Shown here piece by piece: positions 11,699 through 20,591 of a stretch of 64,000 nt of DNA. The first letter of the stretch is position 1. Every line of letters begins with the position of its first letter. Where the stretch lies: assembly GCF_007570835.1 (NCBI RefSeq), contig NZ_SUNC01000001.1, forward strand, positions 1,550,001 through 1,614,000, written 5' to 3'. A program made the position numbers and the translations under genes. The notes beneath the pieces are model-generated. The model was not told where the DNA came from. It did not search any database and saw nothing but the letters and a program-made list of their open reading frames with translations. The DNA comes from Croceicoccus sediminis (GTDB lineage Bacteria; Pseudomonadota; Alphaproteobacteria; Sphingomonadales; Sphingomonadaceae).

Positions 11699-11787
11699 GG
11701 CAGCAAAAGGAAGGCCAAAACTCCAGGGCGTTTGCGTTCCCCCACAACGCGCAGACGTCCACCCCCCAACCAACGGAGACTAGGCCG

Positions 11788-11820
11788 CCCCCCGTGTTCA
11801 CTCACGGGGGGTTCCTTTTT
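11788..11820 (+). terminator. Intrinsic terminator after katG
   Basis: A perfect nine-base-pair stem (11788-11796 with 11803-11811, CCCCCCGTG/CACGGGGGG) with a six-base loop is followed by TTCCTTTTT. It lies 90 bases past the katG stop. Confidence 0.9.
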
Positions 11821-11899
11821 GGCGGTTCACCATGTCCCGAAACCTTTTGTAAACCACCGAAGGCGCACTCTCTCCCGATTGAGAAAGGAGGAGGGACAA

Positions 11900-12070
11900 A
11901 TGGTCACTTTCTTCGTCATGATCCTCGCCGCCGGCGCAGTACTGCTTTGGGTGCTGCCGGTATCGAAGGATCGCAACAAGCGCATTGCCGCGCAGATTGG
12001 CGGCGGCGCTTTGTTCACTGTCGGCATTGCCGGTATCGTCATGAACCTGATGGGGCCAGCGGCGGCATAG
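11900..12070 (+). CDS. Small two-helix membrane protein, function unknown
   Basis: A 56-residue protein beginning MVTFFVMILAAGAVLLWVLP, followed by a basic loop (SKDRNKR) and a second hydrophobic segment (GGGALFTVGIAGIVMNLMG). This predicts two inner-membrane helices joined by a short cytoplasmic loop. The ATG at 11900 is preceded by a good AGGAGG site (11888-11893), which sets the start. It lies between the katG terminator and the TonB receptor, with its own transcription likely. I do not recognise the family. Confidence 0.7.
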   Translation: MVTFFVMILAAGAVLLWVLPVSKDRNKRIAAQIGGGALFTVGIAGIVMNLMGPAAA

Positions 12071-12199
12071 CTGCACGCCCGAAGTCGCGCACATTCCCGC
12101 GGCTCGGACAAATCTAAGAAACAGGCCGGTTCGTCCGTCATCCCGGCGGGCGAATCGGCACAATTCGTCGCAACCCGATGTTGCGCTGCGCAATCGTGC

Positions 12200-12227
12200 T
12201 TGACTGGAAACGCGCATCGGCTAGTTG
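12200..12227 (+). promoter_or_regulatory. Candidate sigma-70 promoter, TonB receptor gene
   Basis: TTGACT (12200-12205) and TAGTTG (12222-12227) are separated by 16 bases. A transcription start 8 bases past the -10 box would fall on A12235, the first base of the receptor start codon. There is no Shine-Dalgarno sequence before that ATG, consistent with a leaderless message. Confidence 0.5.
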
Positions 12228-12231
12228 CGAT

Positions 12232-12248
12232 GACATGTTATATCATAC
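12232..12248 (+). promoter_or_regulatory. Zur-box-like operator overlapping the receptor start codon
   Basis: The bases GACATGTTATATCATAC hold a near-palindromic core ATGTTATATCAT (10 of 12 positions symmetric). The left half resembles the proteobacterial Zur consensus half-site (GAAATGTTATA) at 10 of 11 positions; the right half is weaker. It would sit on +1 of the inferred promoter. A His-rich zinc-type receptor directly downstream fits zinc-dependent repression, which is inference. Confidence 0.45.
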
Positions 12249-14382
12249 ACGCACGATCGCACTCGTACTCGCCCTCGCCCCGCTTTCCATAGCGGCCCCC
12301 GCTCTTGCCGATGACGCACCGGGCGATCCGCGCGAACGGGAAACGGCCACTCCGTCCAGCGACGACTACCACGATCCCATCGTCGTCACCGCCAAGGGCA
12401 TTGGCCGGATCGACTTTCTTGCCGGCACCTCCACCCTTGCGGGCGAAGACCTGCAACGCGCGATGGACGGACAGATCGGCGAAGTGCTCGAAGGGCTGCC
12501 CGGCGTCAGTGCATCGGGCTTTGCGCCGGGCGCGTCCCGCCCGATCCTGCGCGGGTTTTCGGGTGACCGCGTGCGCGTCCTCGTCGACGGCATCGGTTCG
12601 ATCGACGCCTCCAACGCCTCTGCCGACCATGCCGTTTCGGTCGACCCGCTGACCGCCCAGCGGATCGAGGTCCTGCGCGGCCCTGCGACGCTGCTTTACG
12701 GCAGCTCCGCCATCGGCGGCGCGGTCAACGTGATAGACAAGCGCATCCCACGCCGTGTCCCGGACGAGCCAGTCCATTTCGATGCGCTCGCCTCGCTCGA
12801 CAGCGCGGCCAATGCGCGCGAGGCCGGTGCCTCCGTCGACACGCCGCTGGGCGGCGGGTTCGTGCTTCATGCCGACGGTTCCTGGCGCAAGACCGACGAC
12901 CTGCACGTCGCGGGCCATATCCTGTCCGCGCCGCTGCGCGCCGAAGTCCTGGCAGAAGCCGCCGAAGACGAAGGCGAAGACCCCGAACACGCCGCCGAAC
13001 TGCGCGATGTCGCCAATGCGAGCGGCGTCCTGGAAAATAGCGCCACCGAAACCAAGTCGGCGGGCGCGGGGCTGGCCTGGATCGGGGACCGCGCCAATAT
13101 CGGCGCCTCGGTCTCGCTCTACGACACTTATTACGGAGTCCCCACTGCGCCGGGCGTGGAACACGCACACGGGGAAGATGCGCCGGACGAGGAAGAACAC
13201 CACGAAGAGGAAGGCCCCGTCGCCATTGATCTCAAGCAGGTCCGTGCCGATTTCCGCGCCGGCCTGACTTTCACCGACGGTCCTTTTGCAGAGGTCGACA
13301 CGCGCTGGGGCTACAGCGACTACAAGCATACCGAGATGGAAGGCGACGAAGTCGGCACCCGCTTCTTCGTCGAAGGCGTCGAAGGACGCGTCGAACTGGT
13401 CCAACGCCAGCGCGGCACGTGGAACGGCACTCTCGGCGCGCAGTACTTCCACCGCGACATGGAAGCGATCGGCGCCGAAGCCTTCGTGCCGCCCAACACG
13501 ACCGAACAGTATGCCCTGTTCGCCTTGCAGGAAGTGGGCGCCGGGCCGGTAACGGTCGAGTTTGCGGGCCGTTTCGAACACGGCAGCGCCAAGGCACCAA
13601 CGGAATCGCTGTCGCGCAGCTTCGACGCGGTCTCGGGCGCGGTCGGCGTCTGGCACGAGACTGACAGCGGATTGCGTTTCGGCCTCAACGCCAGCCGCAC
13701 GGCACGTATTCCCACGGCAGAGGAGCTTTTCGCCGACGGCCCCCATGTCGCGACGCAGCAGTACGAGATCGGCGATCCCGACCTGAACCTCGAAACCGCG
13801 CTGGGCCTTGAAGGTTATATGCGCGGGCGCGTTGCGGGCGTGAACCTGTCGCTGACCGGATATGCCAGCTGGTTCAACGATTACACCTATCTGGCCGCCA
13901 CACCGGAAGAGGACGACGGATTACCCGTCTATGCCCAGCAGCAGCAGGACGCGGACTATTACGGGTTTGAGGCCGAGGCCGACATTCCGCTGGGCCAGGC
14001 CGGGATGTTCGACATCTCCACCGAGTTGCAGGGCAGCTATACCCGCGCAACGCTTGCCGACGGGACGCCGGTTCCGCGGATTCCCCCCCTCGCGCTGGGC
14101 GGTGCTCTTGTCGGCAAGTCGGAGAAGCTGGACGCGCGGATCGGGATCGAATGGAACGCGGCGCAGGAACGCGTCGCCGAGTATGAGACCGAGACCGGCA
14201 GCTTTGCGATGGTCGATGCCTCGCTTGCGTGGAAACCGATGCGCGGCAGTGAGAACTTCACCGTCATCGCCGCGGTCGAAAACCTGTTCGACGCCGAAGG
14301 CCGCCGCCATGCCAGCTTCACCAAGGACTTCGTGCCGCTGGCAGGCCGCAACTTCAAACTGAGCGCGCGCCTCAGCCTCTGA
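12235..14382 (+). CDS. TonB-dependent receptor, probable zinc transporter (ZnuD-like)
   Basis: A 715-residue outer-membrane receptor: signal peptide (residues 1-25, ending APALA), a plug domain (IVVTAKG, LRGFSGDRVRVLVDG, IEVLRGPATLLYGSSAIGGAVNV) and a 22-strand-type barrel finishing with an aromatic-free KLSARLSL C-terminus. A loop near residues 309-327 is rich in His and Glu (EHAHGED..., HHEEEG) and a second acidic loop precedes it. Such His-rich loops are known from ZnuD-type zinc receptors, so zinc or another divalent metal is the likely substrate. The start at ATG 12235 gives a clean signal peptide. No TonB or ABC partner is nearby. Confidence 0.85.
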   Translation: MLYHTRTIALVLALAPLSIAAPALADDAPGDPRERETATPSSDDYHDPIVVTAKGIGRIDFLAGTSTLAGEDLQRAMDGQIGEVLEGLPGVSASGFAPGASRPILRGFSGDRVRVLVDGIGSIDASNASADHAVSVDPLTAQRIEVLRGPATLLYGSSAIGGAVNVIDKRIPRRVPDEPVHFDALASLDSAANAREAGASVDTPLGGGFVLHADGSWRKTDDLHVAGHILSAPLRAEVLAEAAEDEGEDPEHAAELRDVANASGVLENSATETKSAGAGLAWIGDRANIGASVSLYDTYYGVPTAPGVEHAHGEDAPDEEEHHEEEGPVAIDLKQVRADFRAGLTFTDGPFAEVDTRWGYSDYKHTEMEGDEVGTRFFVEGVEGRVELVQRQRGTWNGTLGAQYFHRDMEAIGAEAFVPPNTTEQYALFALQEVGAGPVTVEFAGRFEHGSAKAPTESLSRSFDAVSGAVGVWHETDSGLRFGLNASRTARIPTAEELFADGPHVATQQYEIGDPDLNLETALGLEGYMRGRVAGVNLSLTGYASWFNDYTYLAATPEEDDGLPVYAQQQQDADYYGFEAEADIPLGQAGMFDISTELQGSYTRATLADGTPVPRIPPLALGGALVGKSEKLDARIGIEWNAAQERVAEYETETGSFAMVDASLAWKPMRGSENFTVIAAVENLFDAEGRRHASFTKDFVPLAGRNFKLSARLSL

Positions 14383-14398
14383 AGCGGACCGAAATTAA

Positions 14399-14436
14399 GA
14401 AAACCCCGCGCGGCCCATCGGCTGCGCGGGGTTTTT
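14399..14436. terminator. Bidirectional intrinsic terminator between receptor gene and lysC
   Basis: CCCCGCGC and GCGCGGGG form a stem with flanking A-run and T-run (AAAACCCC...GGGGTTTTT), so it can stop transcription from both sides. It lies between the convergent ends of the receptor gene and lysC. Confidence 0.85.
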
Positions 14437-14488
14437 CATGTCCGTCCTGGCCCGCCTGCCCCCTGTTCGGGACGAGCGGCGCTGCGGA

Positions 14489-15757
14489 TCAAGCCGCTTC
14501 GTCGGTCTCGTCGAGGCCGTAGGCAGTGTGCAGGATGCGCACGGCCAGTTCGGTTTCGTCCTCGTCGATCAGGACCGAAACCTTGATCTCGCTGGTGCTG
14601 ATCGCCTGGATGTTGATGCCGCGGTCGGCCATCGCCTTGAACATCGTAGCCGCGATACCCGCATGGCTGCGCATGCCGACGCCCACGATCGAGATCTTGG
14701 CGACTTTGCCATCGGTGATGATGCGGTTGAAGCCGATCGTTTCCTTATGCTCTTCCAGCAACGCCTGCGTGCGGACCAGGTCCGCGCTGGGCACGGTGAA
14801 GGTCACGTCGGTTTCGCCCTTTTCGCGGCCGACGTTCTGGATGATCATGTCGACGTTGATGCTGGCCGCGGCCAGCGGGGTGAAGATGCTCGCCACCGCG
14901 CCCGGACGGTCGGGCACGCGGGTCAGGATGACTTTCGCTTCGTTCTTGTCGGCGGCGATGCCGGTGATCAGCTGGCTTTCCATGTTCAGTCCTTCGAGCT
15001 CTTCGTCGCTCACGATAAGGGTTCCGGGCAAGTCGTCGGCAAGCGGCGCATCGTCGTCCACGAACGAGGACAGGACCTGCACGCGCACGCCTTCCTTCAT
15101 GGCGAGGCTGACCGAGCGGGTCTGCAGCACCTTCGATCCGACCGAGGCGAGTTCGAGCATTTCCTCGAACGTCACGGCCTTCAGCTTGCGCGCCTTGGCA
15201 ACGATGCGCGGGTCGGTCGTATAGACGCCGTCGACGTCGGTGTAGATGTCGCAGCGATCGGCTTTCACCGCCGCTGCCACGGCCACCGCACTCGTATCGC
15301 TGCCGCCACGACCCAGCGTCGCGACGCGGCCGTCCTCGCCAATGCCCTGGAAACCGGGAATGACCGCGATCTCGCCCGCCTGCATCGATGCGATCAGGCC
15401 GTCGGCGTCGATGTCGCCGATGCGTGCCTTGGCGTGGGCGTTGTCGGTGTGGATCGGCAGCTGCCAGCCGAGCCACGACCGCGCCTTGCAGCCCAGCGCC
15501 TGCAGCGTGAGCGCAAGCAGGCCCGAGGTAATCTGCTCACCCGCCGCAACGACGACGTCGTATTCGGCCGGATCGTAAAGCGGATTGGCTTCACGGCAGA
15601 AGTTCACGAGCCGGTCGGTTTCGCCCGCCATGGCCGAAACGACCACCGCGACTTCGTGTCCGGCTGCCTGTTGGCGGCGCACGATGTTGGCGACGCGGCG
15701 TATACGCTCCGTCCCTGCCATCGAGGTTCCGCCGAATTTCATAACGATACGGGCCAA
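14489..15757 (-). CDS. lysC: Aspartate kinase
   Basis: A 422-residue aspartokinase that phosphorylates aspartate, the first step to lysine, diaminopimelate, threonine and methionine. It starts with the kinase motif KFGGTSM and has FQGIGEDGRVATLGRGGSDTSA and two C-terminal ACT domains (VILTRVPDRPG and ISIVGVGMRSHAG) that normally bind lysine/threonine. ATG 15742 would cut five residues; TTG 15757 gives the common MARIVMKFGG start and has AAGGGG eight bases upstream, so I prefer it. It is divergent from ubiG with only 54 bases between. Confidence 0.93.
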   Translation of the reverse strand: MARIVMKFGGTSMAGTERIRRVANIVRRQQAAGHEVAVVVSAMAGETDRLVNFCREANPLYDPAEYDVVVAAGEQITSGLLALTLQALGCKARSWLGWQLPIHTDNAHAKARIGDIDADGLIASMQAGEIAVIPGFQGIGEDGRVATLGRGGSDTSAVAVAAAVKADRCDIYTDVDGVYTTDPRIVAKARKLKAVTFEEMLELASVGSKVLQTRSVSLAMKEGVRVQVLSSFVDDDAPLADDLPGTLIVSDEELEGLNMESQLITGIAADKNEAKVILTRVPDRPGAVASIFTPLAAASINVDMIIQNVGREKGETDVTFTVPSADLVRTQALLEEHKETIGFNRIITDGKVAKISIVGVGMRSHAGIAATMFKAMADRGINIQAISTSEIKVSVLIDEDETELAVRILHTAYGLDETDEAA

Positions 15758-15811
15758 GGCCGCGTCCCCTTCGTTGTGGAATCGGTTTGAGCGCGCTGTT
15801 AGGGATAGGGC

Positions 15812-16561
15812 ATGACAAGCGCAACTGTAACAGGCGAAACCAGTTCGCCAACCATCCGCCCCGAAGAAGCCGCACACTTCGGCAAGCTGGCGGCAGAGTG
15901 GTGGGACCCCAGGGGCTCATCGGCCATGCTGCACAAGCTTAACCCGGTGCGGCTCGCCTTCATCCGCAGCGCAATCGACACGCACTGGGGCACCGATGTC
16001 ACCATCCGCGCCCCCCTGACGGGCCGGACTGCGATCGACGTGGGCTGCGGCGCGGGCCTGCTGTGCGAACCGCTCGCGCGCATGGGGGCAAAAGTCACCG
16101 GGGTCGACGCGGCGGCGGAAAACATCGCGGCGGCGCGCCATCACGCGGCCGGAATGCGGCTCGACATCGACTATCACGCGGGCGAATTGTCGAGCCTGCC
16201 CGAAGACACCTTCGATCTCGTGACCTCGATGGAAGTGATCGAACACGTTGCCGACAAGCGCGCTTTCGTGCGCGAACTCGTCTCGCGCCTTGCGCCGGGC
16301 GGGTTGATGATCCTGTCCACGCCCAACCGCACCGCGGCGTCGAAACTGCTTCTGGTCGACGGGGCGGAGATGATCGGACAGGTCCCGCGCGGCACGCACG
16401 ACTGGGACGATTTCATCGTGCCCGAGGAACTGGGCGAACTGTTGAACGATGCCGGGATGGAGATGGGCGCGCCCAAGGGCATCGCCTTTACCGCGATGAA
16501 GGGCCTGCACCTGTCCGACGATCTGAAGCTCAACTACATCGTCACGGCAACGCGCCGGTAA
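15812..16561 (+). CDS. ubiG: Ubiquinone biosynthesis O-methyltransferase
   Basis: A 249-residue class I SAM methyltransferase that performs both O-methylations in ubiquinone synthesis. Family signatures are HFGKLAAEWWDPRG at the N-terminus, the SAM loop DVGCGAGLL, SMEVIEHV and the C-terminal HDWDDFIVPEEL. It lies divergent from lysC. Two more ubiquinone genes, ubiE and ubiB, lie 18 kb further on. Confidence 0.93.
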   Translation: MTSATVTGETSSPTIRPEEAAHFGKLAAEWWDPRGSSAMLHKLNPVRLAFIRSAIDTHWGTDVTIRAPLTGRTAIDVGCGAGLLCEPLARMGAKVTGVDAAAENIAAARHHAAGMRLDIDYHAGELSSLPEDTFDLVTSMEVIEHVADKRAFVRELVSRLAPGGLMILSTPNRTAASKLLLVDGAEMIGQVPRGTHDWDDFIVPEELGELLNDAGMEMGAPKGIAFTAMKGLHLSDDLKLNYIVTATRR

Positions 16562-16610
16562 CCCGTAGCGGTTAGACCATCGCGGATTTTTGACGAGGAG
16601 CGACGACGCG

Positions 16611-17240
16611 ATGGGTGCATGGGGCGCAGGCAGTTTTGAAAACGACACCGCTCTCGACTGGGCGGACGAGGTAGAAACCGCCGACGACGTCGAAAAAGTC
16701 TTCACCGGCCTGCCACCTTTCGATGGCGCGACAGACCTCGATGCCGACGATGCCAGCCGCGTGATCGCGGCGGCCGAAACGGTGGCCGCGATGATGGGCC
16801 GGATCGCCGACGACGTGCCCGAAGACCTGATGGAAAAACTGAAAGGGTCAGAGCCTTCGCCCGCTCTTGTCGAAATGGCGCGGGGCTGCGTCTCGCGGGT
16901 GATGAGCAAGTCCGAACTGCTCGACCTGTGGGCAGAAGACGAGGAAGGATCGGAAGCGTTCGGCCGCGCGGTCACCGGGCTGGTCGACCGGCTGAACCCG
17001 GACATGAGCTGGGACCGCCCGACCAAGGAAGAGGTCGAAAAACAGGCTGGCCCGATCATGCCCTGCGTCTTCTGTGACGAGAGCATGAGCGAGGGCGAAA
17101 TGTTCTACCTCGGCTTTCGCGACTACACCGACCGCAACGGGCTGTTCGGCGAGCAGGGGATGTACTGCCACCTCAAATGCCTCAACGCGAAGCTGCACCC
17201 CCGGCACATGGTGCAGAACTGGAAGTTCGACCTGCGCTGA
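16611..17240 (+). CDS. DUF4259-type protein with C-terminal cysteine-pair tail
   Basis: A 209-residue protein. The first 35 residues (MGAWGAGSFENDTALDW) match the DUF4259 N-terminal signature, and the body is helical and acidic. The C-terminal 60 residues differ: CVFC (Cys152, Cys155) and CHLKC (Cys186, Cys190) could bind one zinc ion. The start ATG 16611 has GAGGAG ten bases upstream. Function is unknown for DUF4259. The gene is 49 bases after ubiG and may share its transcript. Confidence 0.7.
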   Translation: MGAWGAGSFENDTALDWADEVETADDVEKVFTGLPPFDGATDLDADDASRVIAAAETVAAMMGRIADDVPEDLMEKLKGSEPSPALVEMARGCVSRVMSKSELLDLWAEDEEGSEAFGRAVTGLVDRLNPDMSWDRPTKEEVEKQAGPIMPCVFCDESMSEGEMFYLGFRDYTDRNGLFGEQGMYCHLKCLNAKLHPRHMVQNWKFDLR

Positions 17241-17264
17241 CCTGCACGGGGGTGATCCCCTCGA

Positions 17265-17948
17265 TCAGTCCTCGGTCGCCAGATTGATGATGCGCTCGCG
17301 CTCTTCCTCGGTCAGGTCCTCGGGCTTGCGCGGGGGCGGCAGGTGGGCGGTTGCCTCTTTCACCTTACCGATCAGGCCGGGCATCGCCTCCATGATCTTC
17401 GGCATCGCTTCCTGCATCTTTGCCATCATCTTCGGGTCCATGAAGATCAGCATCGCGTTCTCGGCATATTTGGTGCCGGTAGGGGTCGCGAAAAAGGCGG
17501 TCAGTTCATTGAGTTCGGCAGCGGTGAACTTGTCGGCATAGGCCTCGGTCAGCCCCTCGCGCATGGCAGGTTCCATCGATGCCATCACGTCGATCATGCC
17601 ATCCATCATGACCGAATTCGTCAGCTGCATCCGCTCAAGGAAATGCGGGTCCAGCACTTCCATCATCTCGCGCATCGACGCTTCGCCCAGTTCCGCGACC
17701 TTGTCTTCGGGCAAGCCCATCTGCGCGATGAGATTGCGCATCGGCATGTCCATCATGGATTCCATCATCTGCCCGGTCATCTGTTCCATAGTGCCGCGCA
17801 TCATCCGTTCGTAGATGCCTTCGGGGAACAGGTAGTCGACAGTGGCCTGCGCGGCTTCTTCGCGCGCTGCGGGCACATCCTGCGCGGCGGCAGGCTGGGC
17901 TATGGCGGTAAGGGCAAGCGCCGATACGGCACCAAAAACGTTCTTCAT
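17265..17948 (-). CDS. Exported methionine-rich DUF2059-like protein
   Basis: A 227-residue protein with a cleavable signal peptide (MKNVFGAVSALALTAIAQPAAAQ) followed by a helical domain resembling DUF2059 (ATVDYLFPEGIYERMM..., LTAFFATPTGTKYAENA). Thirty of 227 residues are methionine, concentrated in two helices (around residues 47-110 and 168-190). The C-terminal tail is charged (PEDLTEEERERI). The longer frame upstream (to 18020) lacks a signal-peptide start, so ATG 17948 is chosen. The role is unknown; a periplasmic metal- or oxidant-responsive protein is one possibility. Confidence 0.75.
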   Translation of the reverse strand: MKNVFGAVSALALTAIAQPAAAQDVPAAREEAAQATVDYLFPEGIYERMMRGTMEQMTGQMMESMMDMPMRNLIAQMGLPEDKVAELGEASMREMMEVLDPHFLERMQLTNSVMMDGMIDVMASMEPAMREGLTEAYADKFTAAELNELTAFFATPTGTKYAENAMLIFMDPKMMAKMQEAMPKIMEAMPGLIGKVKEATAHLPPPRKPEDLTEEERERIINLATED

Positions 17949-18016
17949 CAGGTAACTCCCCGGATTGATCCCTGCGCCCCACTGTAAGGGCCAAGTCCAA
18001 CGTGGAAAAGGATAAA

Positions 18017-18805
18017 TCAACCCGCCAGAACGCCATCGGCCTGCTTGGCCTCGCGGTGGCCGTCATCGTCTTCGCCATGCTTCCAGTAGCTGGAGATGTA
18101 GAGATGGTCCCGGTCCAGGCCGCATTCGTCGCGCAAATAGGCGCGCAGCGCATGCATCGAACCAAACTCGGCGGCGGCCCAGCCATGGACTTCACCCTCG
18201 CCGCGTCCCGCCTTGCGCAAGGCATCGGCCAGCATATCGGGCCGCGTGCCGGGTTCGGGATTGACCAACCAGATCACTTCGACCCCTTCGGGATGGGCGA
18301 TGTCCTGGCGGTCTTCCGCCGACTGAATTTCGATCGCCGCGACGCCCTTCGCATCGGCGGGAAGGCGTTCGAGGTTGACCGAAATCGCGGGCAGCGCGGT
18401 CATGTCGCCCGCGATCAGGTAACGGTCCATACCTTCGGGCAGCGTCTTTGCAGGCCCCGGACCGCCGGCCAGGATGACCTGCCCCGGCTGCGCCGTCAGT
18501 GCCCATTCCACCGCGGGCCCGGCATGGCCACCCTCTCCGTGAACGACGAAATCGACCTCGATCGATTCGGCGTCCTGTCGGCGAATGGTGTAGGACCGCA
18601 CCGGAGGCTTGATGCCCTCCTCGTCACCGAAGCGCATCTTCAAATAGCCGCCCTCGGCACCGGGGCGCAGCGCCGCCACGCCCTCGCCGCCCAGTGTCAC
18701 GCGGATCATGTTCGGCGTGACGCGGGTCCTGGCAAGAACGGTGTAAGATTGCGGTGCAGGGCGGCGCGGCGGCGCGCCTGCGGATCGTTCGGGTCGCGTG
18801 GTCAT
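18017..18805 (-). CDS. Siderophore-interacting protein (FAD/NADPH ferric reductase family)
   Basis: A 262-residue protein of the ViuB/SIP family, which releases iron from siderophores by reduction. The FAD-binding motif is VRSYTIRR, and a conserved HGEGGHAGPAVEWA follows; the C-terminal nucleotide-binding region ends with HLYISSYWKHGEDD, typical for the family. An ATG at 18805 is preferred over GTG 18814. No siderophore synthesis or receptor gene is adjacent, so it may serve a scavenged siderophore. Confidence 0.87.
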   Translation of the reverse strand: MTTRPERSAGAPPRRPAPQSYTVLARTRVTPNMIRVTLGGEGVAALRPGAEGGYLKMRFGDEEGIKPPVRSYTIRRQDAESIEVDFVVHGEGGHAGPAVEWALTAQPGQVILAGGPGPAKTLPEGMDRYLIAGDMTALPAISVNLERLPADAKGVAAIEIQSAEDRQDIAHPEGVEVIWLVNPEPGTRPDMLADALRKAGRGEGEVHGWAAAEFGSMHALRAYLRDECGLDRDHLYISSYWKHGEDDDGHREAKQADGVLAG

Positions 18806-18856
18806 GACCGTCACATGGCCGTCTTGCGAACAATTCGCAAGAAATCGGCGGCAACT

Positions 18857-19204
18857 TTATTGTATCGAATTGTCCCACGCATCGGCATCGAAGCCGATCA
18901 GAAGGCCGCCGTCATGTTCCACCACCGGCCGTTTGATCATCGAGGGATGGTCGATCATCAGCGCGATCGCCTTCTTCGTGTCGATGTCCGCCTTGTCGGC
19001 ATCGGGCAACTTGCGAAAGGTGGACCCGCGCTTGTTCAGCAGCACTTCCCACCCTTCCTTGTCCACCCACGCGCGCAAATGATCCTCGGGCACGCCCGCC
19101 TTCTTGTAATCGTGAAAGGCATAGTCCGTGCCCCGCGCCTCAAGCCACTTGCGCGCCTTTTTCACGGTGTCGCAATTGGGAATGCCGTAGAGGGTCACGC
19201 TCAT
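18857..19204 (-). CDS. ArsC/Spx-family reductase-like protein (YffB type)
   Basis: A 115-residue thioredoxin-fold protein, MSVTLYGIPNCDTVKKARKW. It has the single cysteine of the YffB/Spx branch rather than the CxxC of thioredoxins, and the C-terminal IKRPVVEHDGG strand that family members share. Such proteins act as glutathione-dependent reductases or as regulators; which applies here is unknown. It is divergent from aroC. A second ArsC-family gene lies at 47554. Confidence 0.83.
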   Translation of the reverse strand: MSVTLYGIPNCDTVKKARKWLEARGTDYAFHDYKKAGVPEDHLRAWVDKEGWEVLLNKRGSTFRKLPDADKADIDTKKAIALMIDHPSMIKRPVVEHDGGLLIGFDADAWDNSIQ

Positions 19205-19309
19205 GAGTATCGGGTCCGTTTGGTTGCCGGGATGGAGAATGCCTGCCCTCTCTAGCAACTGGACATTTGCGTGCAATGCGCCAAAGAGGCGCGCGAAAGG
19301 CGCTGATAC

Positions 19310-20380
19310 ATGAGTTTCAACACGTTCGGCCGCGTGCTGCGGTTCACCACCTGGGGCGAAAGCCATGGACCGGCGCTGGGCGCCGTGCTCGACGGGTGCC
19401 CGCCGCAGATCGCCCTTTCCGAAGCCGACATTCAACCGTTCCTCGACGCGCGCAAGCCCGGCACCAGCCGCTTCACCACGCAGCGCCGCGAACCGGACGA
19501 GGTGAAGATCCTGTCCGGCGTTTTCGAAGACCGCACGACGGGCACCCCGATCAGCCTGATGATCGAGAATACCGATCAGCGTTCGAAGGACTATTCCGAC
19601 GTCGCCAAGGCATACCGTCCCGGCCACGCCGACTATGCCTATGACGCCAAGTATGGCTTCCGCGACTATCGCGGCGGCGGGCGATCGTCGGCCCGCGAAA
19701 CCGCGGCGCGCGTTGCGGCTGGCGCCGTTGCCCGCAAGGTCATCCCCGGCGTGCAGATTCGCGGCTGGGTCAGTGCGATCGGCGGGGACGAGATCGACGC
19801 GGCCAATTTCGACGCCGACCAGATCGGCCAGAACCCGTTCTTCTGCCCCGATGCCGCAGCGGCCAAGCGCTGGGAAGCCATGGTGGACGAGGCGCGCAAG
19901 GCCGGATCATCGCTCGGCGCAGTCGTGACGTGTGAGGCGACCGGCGTTCCCGCCGGTTGGGGCGCGCCGATCTATGCCAAGCTCGACGCTGACCTTGCCG
20001 CCGCGATGATGGGCATCAACGCGACGAAGGGCGTGGAGATCGGCGACGGTTTCGGCGCGGCGGCCCTGCGCGGTGAACAGAACGCCGACGCGATGAGCCC
20101 CGGCGAAGGCGGCCCCGATTTCGCGTCGAACCACGCAGGCGGCATCGCGGGCGGCATTTCGACCGGTCAGCCGGTGCGACTGCGCGTTGCGTTCAAGCCG
20201 ACTAGCTCGATCCTGATCCCCGTCCCCACCGTCACGCGAGAGGGCGAGGAGAGCGAGATCATCACCAAGGGCCGCCACGACCCCTGCGTCGGTATCCGCG
20301 GCGTTCCGGTGGTGGAGGCGATGATGGCGCTGGTGCTAGCCGATCATTTCATGCTGCACCGCGCACAAACCGGCGCCTGA
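19310..20380 (+). CDS. aroC: Chorismate synthase
   Basis: A 356-residue chorismate synthase, which needs reduced FMN to remove phosphate from EPSP and form chorismate for aromatic amino acids. The opening [15 protein letters not shown], the [14 protein letters not shown] stretch and [13 protein letters not shown]-type C-terminal segment (RHDPCVGIR) are all family signatures. The length is normal. The gene is monocistronic by spacing. Confidence 0.97.
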   Translation: MSFNTFGRVLRFTTWGESHGPALGAVLDGCPPQIALSEADIQPFLDARKPGTSRFTTQRREPDEVKILSGVFEDRTTGTPISLMIENTDQRSKDYSDVAKAYRPGHADYAYDAKYGFRDYRGGGRSSARETAARVAAGAVARKVIPGVQIRGWVSAIGGDEIDAANFDADQIGQNPFFCPDAAAAKRWEAMVDEARKAGSSLGAVVTCEATGVPAGWGAPIYAKLDADLAAAMMGINATKGVEIGDGFGAAALRGEQNADAMSPGEGGPDFASNHAGGIAGGISTGQPVRLRVAFKPTSSILIPVPTVTREGEESEIITKGRHDPCVGIRGVPVVEAMMALVLADHFMLHRAQTGA

Positions 20381-20450
20381 AACGCCCCGGCGATATTTGC
20401 GCAATCGGGGCTTTTATCCGTGCCTCATGCCTCGGGTTCCCGCGAATTCA

Positions 20451-20502
20451 TTGATTCATCGCAAAAATCGATCAATTCAGCCTGATTGATTTATTCGATC
20501 AA
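20451..20502 (+). promoter_or_regulatory. Repeated TTGAT/ATCAA half-sites upstream of ahpC
   Basis: Four half-sites occur in an AT-rich block: TTGAT 20451, ATCAA 20471, TTGAT 20486 and ATCAA 20498. They form ATCAAT-N8-ATTGAT (20471-20490) and TTGAT-N7-ATCAA (20486-20502). A peroxide regulator such as OxyR could bind, but the bases are not the textbook OxyR site. Confidence 0.4.
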
Positions 20503-20591
20503 ACTGTTCGGCTTTTGTCGTTTGGGTTTTGCTGCGGCGCAACCTATCTGGGGTGCGTCAACGAATTCACGCGTACAGGAGTTATAACGCA

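Noticed and set aside
15743-15811. Lysine riboswitch before lysC
   Set aside because: Only 54 bases separate lysC and ubiG starts, too short for a riboswitch with both promoters.
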